Shown here one piece after another: positions 60,063 through 64,000 of a stretch of 64,000 nucleotides of DNA. The translations under genes and the position numbers were made by a program. The notes below the pieces were generated by a model. That model was not told the origin of the DNA. It ran no database searches and saw only the letters and a list, made by a program, of their open reading frames with translations. The stretch covers positions 478,545 through 542,544 of the forward strand of contig NZ_LGCI01000005.1 in NCBI RefSeq assembly GCF_001281525.1, written 5' to 3'. Positions within the stretch are counted from its first letter, which is position 1; each line of letters begins with the position of its first letter. The stretch comes from Lysinibacillus macroides. GTDB lineage: Bacteria > Bacillota > Bacilli > Bacillales_A > Planococcaceae.

Positions 60063-60185
60063 AATTCAGAATACAATTGGAGCAATTTTATAAACGCCTA
60101 CATTATTTCTTCAGAGGTTTTGAGTGCAAGGGAGCGAGCTTTGGATTTTGCACATAAAGGGACATTGGAAAAATTAAAGCAGTAG
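60063..60185 (+). pseudogene. Possible 3' remnant of an unrecognised gene
   Basis: A 40-codon open stretch ends at TAG 60183 and reads like a genuine protein terminus (SSEVLSARERALDFAHKGTL). It has no start codon with a ribosome site and is closed by a TGA just upstream. A 9-bp hairpin (AAGCAGTAG / CTACTGCTT) overlaps its stop as a gene-end terminator would. The family is not recognised. The rest of the gap (59915-60060) shows nothing. Confidence 0.3.
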
Positions 60186-60217
60186 CGTCTAATTACACTA
60201 CTGCTTAAGAACTGGTC

Positions 60218-60255
60218 GCCCCCTTATAGATTCAGTATTGAATCTATAAGGGGGC
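60218..60255. terminator. Perfect 17-bp hairpin downstream of comP
   Basis: GCCCCCTTATAGATTCA (60218-60234) pairs fully with its complement (60239-60255) around loop GTAT. It lies 20 bases after the comP stop and should end or stabilise that transcript, although no long U run follows in either direction. Confidence 0.6.
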
Positions 60256-60275
60256 ATAACAATTAATTTTGAGCA

Positions 60276-62546
60276 TTAAACTTCATTTACTTGAATACGA
60301 ATAGTCATCCCTTCACCAACTTTCGAATCTAGTGTGAATTTTCCATTAAAAGCTTGAACGCGCTCCTGCATACCACGAATACCCATCGAATCAGTACGTA
60401 TAAGATCATCCACGTTATAGCCTACACCATCATCTGTATAAAGAATTTCAAAGCCTTTCTCTGTGCTTAGTAACTGCACATCCACTGTATCAGCATACGC
60501 ATGTTTGAGCGCATTGTTTAATAGCTCCTGGAACAGTCGATAAATCATTAAATTTAAACGTTCATCCTCTAAATAAAGACGGTCTGTCGTATAAATTAAC
60601 ATAAAATCCACACGTTTATGAATTTTTTGAATCAGCTTTTCTAGTGCTGCATTTAATCCCAATGTATCCAATAATGGCGGCTTTAAACTCTCGCAATACT
60701 CTCTTAAATCATTTAAGGAAATCACCATCTGTTCATGCACCTTTTCAAGCTGTGACGGGATCATTTCTACGTCCTTCCAATGTACTAGCGCATCCATTTC
60801 TCTAGCGATATGAAGCTGTTCCTGTAAAATCGTATCATGCAGTTCTTGGGCCAATTGATATTTTTCTTCCTCAAAACGTAGCCATAGTAATTTATTGAGC
60901 CATGATAATTCTTGATTACCAGATGCTTTCTTATGCTTGAGCTGCTGTAAAAGCTCCTCGATCATTTTGGTATTTTCAATAAAATTATTTAAGTATAACA
61001 GTAATAATTCAAGCCAGAGCAATTCCTCATCTTTCAGGTAAATGGCTTGACGATGGTCGATGACAAGAATTCGTTTAAAGCGAGCATCCTGATGAATAAA
61101 GGCTAGGTAAAAATAATCTGTTTTTTGAATATCCCCTAAGCTTAATCGTTCCAGCAATGCCTCATCAATGTGCTCCATATATTCCTTGGATGGATTGTTC
61201 AAGATAACCTGATGAGTGTGAAAATCGTAGGTAAGCACAGAAACATGTTCTACCTCAAGCTGTAGCGCCACTTCCTGAGCAAATCGTGCCAACAAATCTT
61301 CAATTTTCACCACTCTACCAATACTATCGATAGTAGTATGCAGATGATGAATATAGTCATCTTTGGTCGAGAATAGAATCTTGCGCTTATGATAATCCAG
61401 CCGCTCCTTTATATAAAACAGTGCCATTAACGAAAGAAAGGTAAAAAGGAAAATCTCTGTGAGGCGGGCCAACGATAGGCCCGTTAAAAAATAAAGCCCT
61501 AGTAATAGCCAAAGGGCAAAGATAAAGGAAAAATAAGAATAATAGCGTAACCTCGAAATATAATACTCCATATCAAAGATCCGTTCAGTAAGCTGTGTGA
61601 AAATAAAGCTAAAAGGGATGAACATTAGGAATATTGAACATATATCGGCTGACAATAAAAAATTATGGAAAAAAATTTTTGGTAACGCATAAAGAAAAAG
61701 GAATGGTATAAAAGGGATAATAATACTACCTAACAATATTTTTAATTGTGGTACTTTGTATTTAATATAACTAATCACCATTATACTCAGAATAATTACG
61801 AGTAATAAGAAAAATAAACCTAAAATAATATTAGATACTGCATAATGTATACTATTGGCAATAATACCAAAAATACTCAAACCTATTACAATTAGCGGAA
61901 GTACATAAAAGATTTTAATGTTTTTTATAAATAACCATCTAGTATTCAAAAAGTCAAAGTATTCTTTTAAAAAATGTAATAAAAGCACTAGGCAAAGTAG
62001 CATACTACCGCGATTTACTATAATTCCAAAGATATTTAATACTCCTGAAGCGCCAATACTTAAGTAGGCTAGAGAAACAGTTAAAATAAATAATATTAAT
62101 AAATTAATTAAAATGGTATTTTTAGGTTTTAAATATAAGTATATAGAAATTATTAATGATAATAAGTAAAAAATTGTTGGGACAAGAAAAACAGAATAAA
62201 ACAGTTGGATGATATCAAAGGATTTAATATTTATGTTGATTGAATTGCCATCAGACTTCATTAAAGTCAATTCATTTGCAGTACGAATCACTAAATCATA
62301 CTTAATAGTAGCAATTTCATCTACATTTTTCCCATTTATATTTAATACGATATCTCCAGGTGATATTTGATGTTTTACTGCCCACTCTTTATAATAGGGA
62401 TTCGTTATTATCCAAGCGCCATTTTCTTCTTTAACTTCTATATTAATAAAAGGCTTACTATAAATGATAAATAATAGATATAGCCCTATTATTAAATATA
62501 CACTTATAGTAAGCCAAAACCATTTATTAGTTGATTTTAATTCCAC
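60276..62546 (-). CDS. comP: ComP-type quorum-sensing sensor histidine kinase
   Basis: This 756-residue protein has one N-terminal helix (about 10-28), an outside loop with a PDZ-like stretch (about 35-108: ISPGDIVLNINGKNVDEI) and eight to nine more membrane segments to about 380. A GAF-like region (about 405-515) leads to a HisKA_3 dimerisation box with phospho-acceptor His570 (LAQELHDTILQEQL). The HATPase domain has N box ELLNNALKHA (674-683), DDGVG (705-709) and MGIRGM (721-726). Length and layout are those of ComP, the receptor for the ComX pheromone. GTG 62546 overlaps the comX-like gene by 10 bases. No response-regulator gene follows. Confidence 0.9.
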   Translation of the reverse strand: MELKSTNKWFWLTISVYLIIGLYLLFIIYSKPFINIEVKEENGAWIITNPYYKEWAVKHQISPGDIVLNINGKNVDEIATIKYDLVIRTANELTLMKSDGNSININIKSFDIIQLFYSVFLVPTIFYLLSLIISIYLYLKPKNTILINLLILFILTVSLAYLSIGASGVLNIFGIIVNRGSMLLCLVLLLHFLKEYFDFLNTRWLFIKNIKIFYVLPLIVIGLSIFGIIANSIHYAVSNIILGLFFLLLVIILSIMVISYIKYKVPQLKILLGSIIIPFIPFLFLYALPKIFFHNFLLSADICSIFLMFIPFSFIFTQLTERIFDMEYYISRLRYYSYFSFIFALWLLLGLYFLTGLSLARLTEIFLFTFLSLMALFYIKERLDYHKRKILFSTKDDYIHHLHTTIDSIGRVVKIEDLLARFAQEVALQLEVEHVSVLTYDFHTHQVILNNPSKEYMEHIDEALLERLSLGDIQKTDYFYLAFIHQDARFKRILVIDHRQAIYLKDEELLWLELLLLYLNNFIENTKMIEELLQQLKHKKASGNQELSWLNKLLWLRFEEEKYQLAQELHDTILQEQLHIAREMDALVHWKDVEMIPSQLEKVHEQMVISLNDLREYCESLKPPLLDTLGLNAALEKLIQKIHKRVDFMLIYTTDRLYLEDERLNLMIYRLFQELLNNALKHAYADTVDVQLLSTEKGFEILYTDDGVGYNVDDLIRTDSMGIRGMQERVQAFNGKFTLDSKVGEGMTIRIQVNEV

Positions 62547-62695
62547 AAACGATTGTCAACGCCTAAATCTTCATTAAACGAATCCAAAATTGCCTTTTGC
62601 TCTAGTGCTGTCAAACCAATTAGAGAAGCCTTTTTTTCTTTTAACAATGTCACTAATGCTGGATTTTGCTCTAAATATTGAATCATGTTAATCAT
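62537..62695 (-). CDS. comX: ComX-like pheromone precursor (short gene overlapping comP)
   Basis: This 52-codon gene is read from ATG 62695 to TAA 62539-62537, with GGGGAG 5 bases before the start. The protein aligns along its length with B. subtilis ComX: MIQYLEQNPALVTLLKEKKA and SLIG in the middle correspond to [20 protein letters not shown] and CLIG. It ends DLGVDNRLWN with Trp51 next to last, where ComX precursors carry the tryptophan that ComQ prenylates. It overlaps comP by 10 bases, as expected for a comX-comP pair. The alignment with B. subtilis ComX is from memory. comQ is not found upstream. Confidence 0.85.
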   Translation of the reverse strand: MINMIQYLEQNPALVTLLKEKKASLIGLTALEQKAILDSFNEDLGVDNRLWN

Positions 62696-62793
62696 AAAAT
62701 CTCCCCATTCTTCTAGTTTTTTATAGTCACAACTATTAGCTACTAAATCTCTAAAACAAAGGAATTATTAACCATATTTGAAACTATATTTTT

Positions 62794-62821
62794 ATTATAC
62801 TATCTATTCCCAATAATTCAA
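62794..62821 (-). promoter_or_regulatory. Sigma-A promoter of comX-comP
   Basis: On the minus strand, TTGAAT (62821-62816), 16 bases, then TATAAT (62799-62794), giving a leader of about 90 bases before comX. Confidence 0.6.
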
Positions 62822-62951
62822 CATTATTTTCTGTAAATTCCAAAAAACTCCAAAATTCACTATATTTCTTCTTATATATTTTTCATTTTAAAGAACTATT
62901 TTATTTTTAAGAGAACTTTAATATTTTTTAATATAATGAGAAAATTGAAGT

Positions 62952-62997
62952 AAAAAGCAGCTATTTTTTGTGTTTATTTAAAAAATAGCTGCTTTTT
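62952..62997. terminator. Perfect 18-bp hairpin between divergent comX and deacetylase genes
   Basis: AAAAAGCAGCTATTTTTT (62952-62969) pairs fully with 62980-62997. T runs on both strands make it a possible bidirectional terminator or attenuator, although it lies between divergent genes where none is needed. Confidence 0.65.
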
Positions 62998-63069
62998 AAT
63001 TTTTTGCATTTTTAAAAATAATCAGAATTATGTATATTTTTGTTGTAATGAAATGAAGGAGGAATGAAC

Positions 63070-63924
63070 ATGCAAAGTACTGGGAAAGTGAGAATTCCTG
63101 AGGGAAAGAAAGTCGCAGTAAACATTGGTGTAGATTTTGATGCAGCATCTGTATGGTATGGCACGTTTGGTCAAACATCTCCAGCCTATTTAGCAAGAGG
63201 AGAGTTTGGAGCTGAGGTCGGTGTGCCAAGGTTACTAAATTTATTTGAGAAATATAATATTACCACAACATTTTGTATTCCAGGACATACGGTAGATACA
63301 CACACAAAGACAGTTAAAGACATTATTAGAGCTGGACACGAAATATGTCATCACGGCTATGCCCATGAAAATCCAACAGATATGAGCTATGAGCAAGAGG
63401 AATCCATTATGTTAAAGGGTTTAGAGGCTTTAAAACGAGTTGGGGTTGAGCCAGTGGGTTATCGTTCCCCAGCATGGGATTATAGTCCAAATACATTAAA
63501 GCTATTAGAAAAATATAATTTTAAATATGATAGTAGTTTAATGGGGAATGATTTACATCCATATCGACCAAGAGAAGTAAATGTCGATTTTGACAATGGC
63601 AACACGTTTGGCGCTCCAAGTCACATTATTGAAATTCCCGTTTCATGGTATTTAGATGATTTCCCAACCCAAGAATATGTGATTGGAGGGGGAGAGGGCC
63701 TTCGCTCAAACGTAGAAGTATATGAGCGCTGGAAATCTATTTTCGATTATGCAGTCGAGCATGAAAAGGGGGCCTGCTATATTTTAACTGTTCATCCTCA
63801 AACAATAGGACGAGCACATAATATTCAAATGCTGGAAAGGCTAATTCGATATATGGAAGAGAAGGGAGCTTGGTTTACAACGCTTGAAAATATTTGCTCA
63901 GCATACGAGGAAAGCGCAAATTAA
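63070..63924 (+). CDS. Polysaccharide deacetylase-family (NodB-like) protein
   Basis: This 284-residue protein has the NodB fold: NIGVDFDAASVWYG (first metal Asp), FCIPGHTVDTH, HEICHHGYAHENP (the H-x3-H metal box), GYRSPAWDYSP and the late LTVHPQ. The acidic-tip and DFD pattern resemble the PuuE-allantoinase and peptidoglycan-deacetylase branch rather than chitin deacetylases. No signal peptide is visible, which favours a cytoplasmic substrate. AAGGAGGA is 6 bases before ATG 63070; the ATG two codons earlier abuts that site. Its downstream neighbour (63956) has not been identified. Confidence 0.85.
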   Translation: MQSTGKVRIPEGKKVAVNIGVDFDAASVWYGTFGQTSPAYLARGEFGAEVGVPRLLNLFEKYNITTTFCIPGHTVDTHTKTVKDIIRAGHEICHHGYAHENPTDMSYEQEESIMLKGLEALKRVGVEPVGYRSPAWDYSPNTLKLLEKYNFKYDSSLMGNDLHPYRPREVNVDFDNGNTFGAPSHIIEIPVSWYLDDFPTQEYVIGGGEGLRSNVEVYERWKSIFDYAVEHEKGACYILTVHPQTIGRAHNIQMLERLIRYMEEKGAWFTTLENICSAYEESAN

Positions 63925-63955
63925 ATGATCGGACAAAAAAGGAGGAAATATATCC

Positions 63956-64000
63956 ATGCAAGTAAAGGTTTCGAATGTACAATTTAAATTTGAAAGCTAT
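63956..64000 (+). CDS. Start of an unidentified gene (partial, 3' end outside window)
   Basis: GGAGGAAATATATCC leads into ATG 63956 and 15 codons (MQVKVSNVQFKFESY) to the window end, 31 bases after the deacetylase, so probably the same operon. Too short to identify. Confidence 0.6.
   Translation, partial: MQVKVSNVQFKFESY

Noticed and set aside
59915-60275. A comA remnant downstream of comP
   Set aside because: I looked on the minus strand for response-regulator or LuxR-type HTH segments and saw none; the only protein-like stretch is on the opposite strand.
60276-62546. Generic DesK/LiaS-type kinase
   Set aside because: The length, multiple membrane segments, PDZ-like outer loop and the overlapping comX-like gene fit ComP better.

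Overview
The window looks like the chromosome of a low-GC, endospore-forming member of Bacillales. Gene content and order resemble Lysinibacillus or its close relatives: spoVFB-asd-dapA-rnjB-spoIIIE, ymfC...ymfM-pgsA-cinA-recA, rny-ymdB-spoVS-korAB, miaB-ricA-cotE-mutSL, and miaA-hfq. SLH-domain surface proteins fit a genus with an S-layer. The genus is inferred from synteny and protein style, not from a database search.

Region 1 (1-29.9 kb) is conserved core. It holds dipicolinate/lysine genes (partial spoVFB, asd, dapA), RNase J2, the DNA translocase SpoIIIE, and a GntR regulator next to a nucleoside-type ABC importer (lipoprotein, ATPase, two permeases). Next come the ymfF-H-I-J-K / rodZ / pgsA / cinA series, recA with a LexA box, RNase Y, YmdB, SpoVS, and a two-subunit 2-oxoacid:ferredoxin oxidoreductase. 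An Rpn-type nuclease gene closes the block.

Region 2 (30-44.9 kb) is accessory. Two IS630 copies with identical proteins lie in inverted orientation (30.07-31.21 and 39.77-40.90 kb). Between and beside them are a truncated SLH gene, a PlsC-like acyltransferase with an MFS transporter, two paralogous surface proteins (NHL propeller, cadherin-like repeats, BIG2, InlB-type repeat, SLH), a TetR regulator and a decayed beta-helix adhesin. The first surface protein is frameshifted exactly at a (CA)5 tract.

Region 3 (45-58.3 kb) returns to core: miaB, ricA, cotE (apparently with a non-canonical start), mutS, mutL, a glpK-glpD-lipase group, miaA, hfq and a rhodanese.

Region 4 (58.5-64 kb) holds an IS4-type element with a perfect 9-bp target duplication and then, on the minus strand, a ComP-type sensor kinase. 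A 52-codon gene not previously called overlaps the start of comP by 10 bases. It encodes a ComX-like pheromone precursor with a penultimate tryptophan. No comQ lies upstream and no comA lies downstream, so this is a quorum-sensing signal/receptor pair without its usual modifying enzyme and response regulator beside it. A polysaccharide deacetylase and the start of another gene end the window.

No tRNA, rRNA, CRISPR array or recognisable riboswitch was seen.
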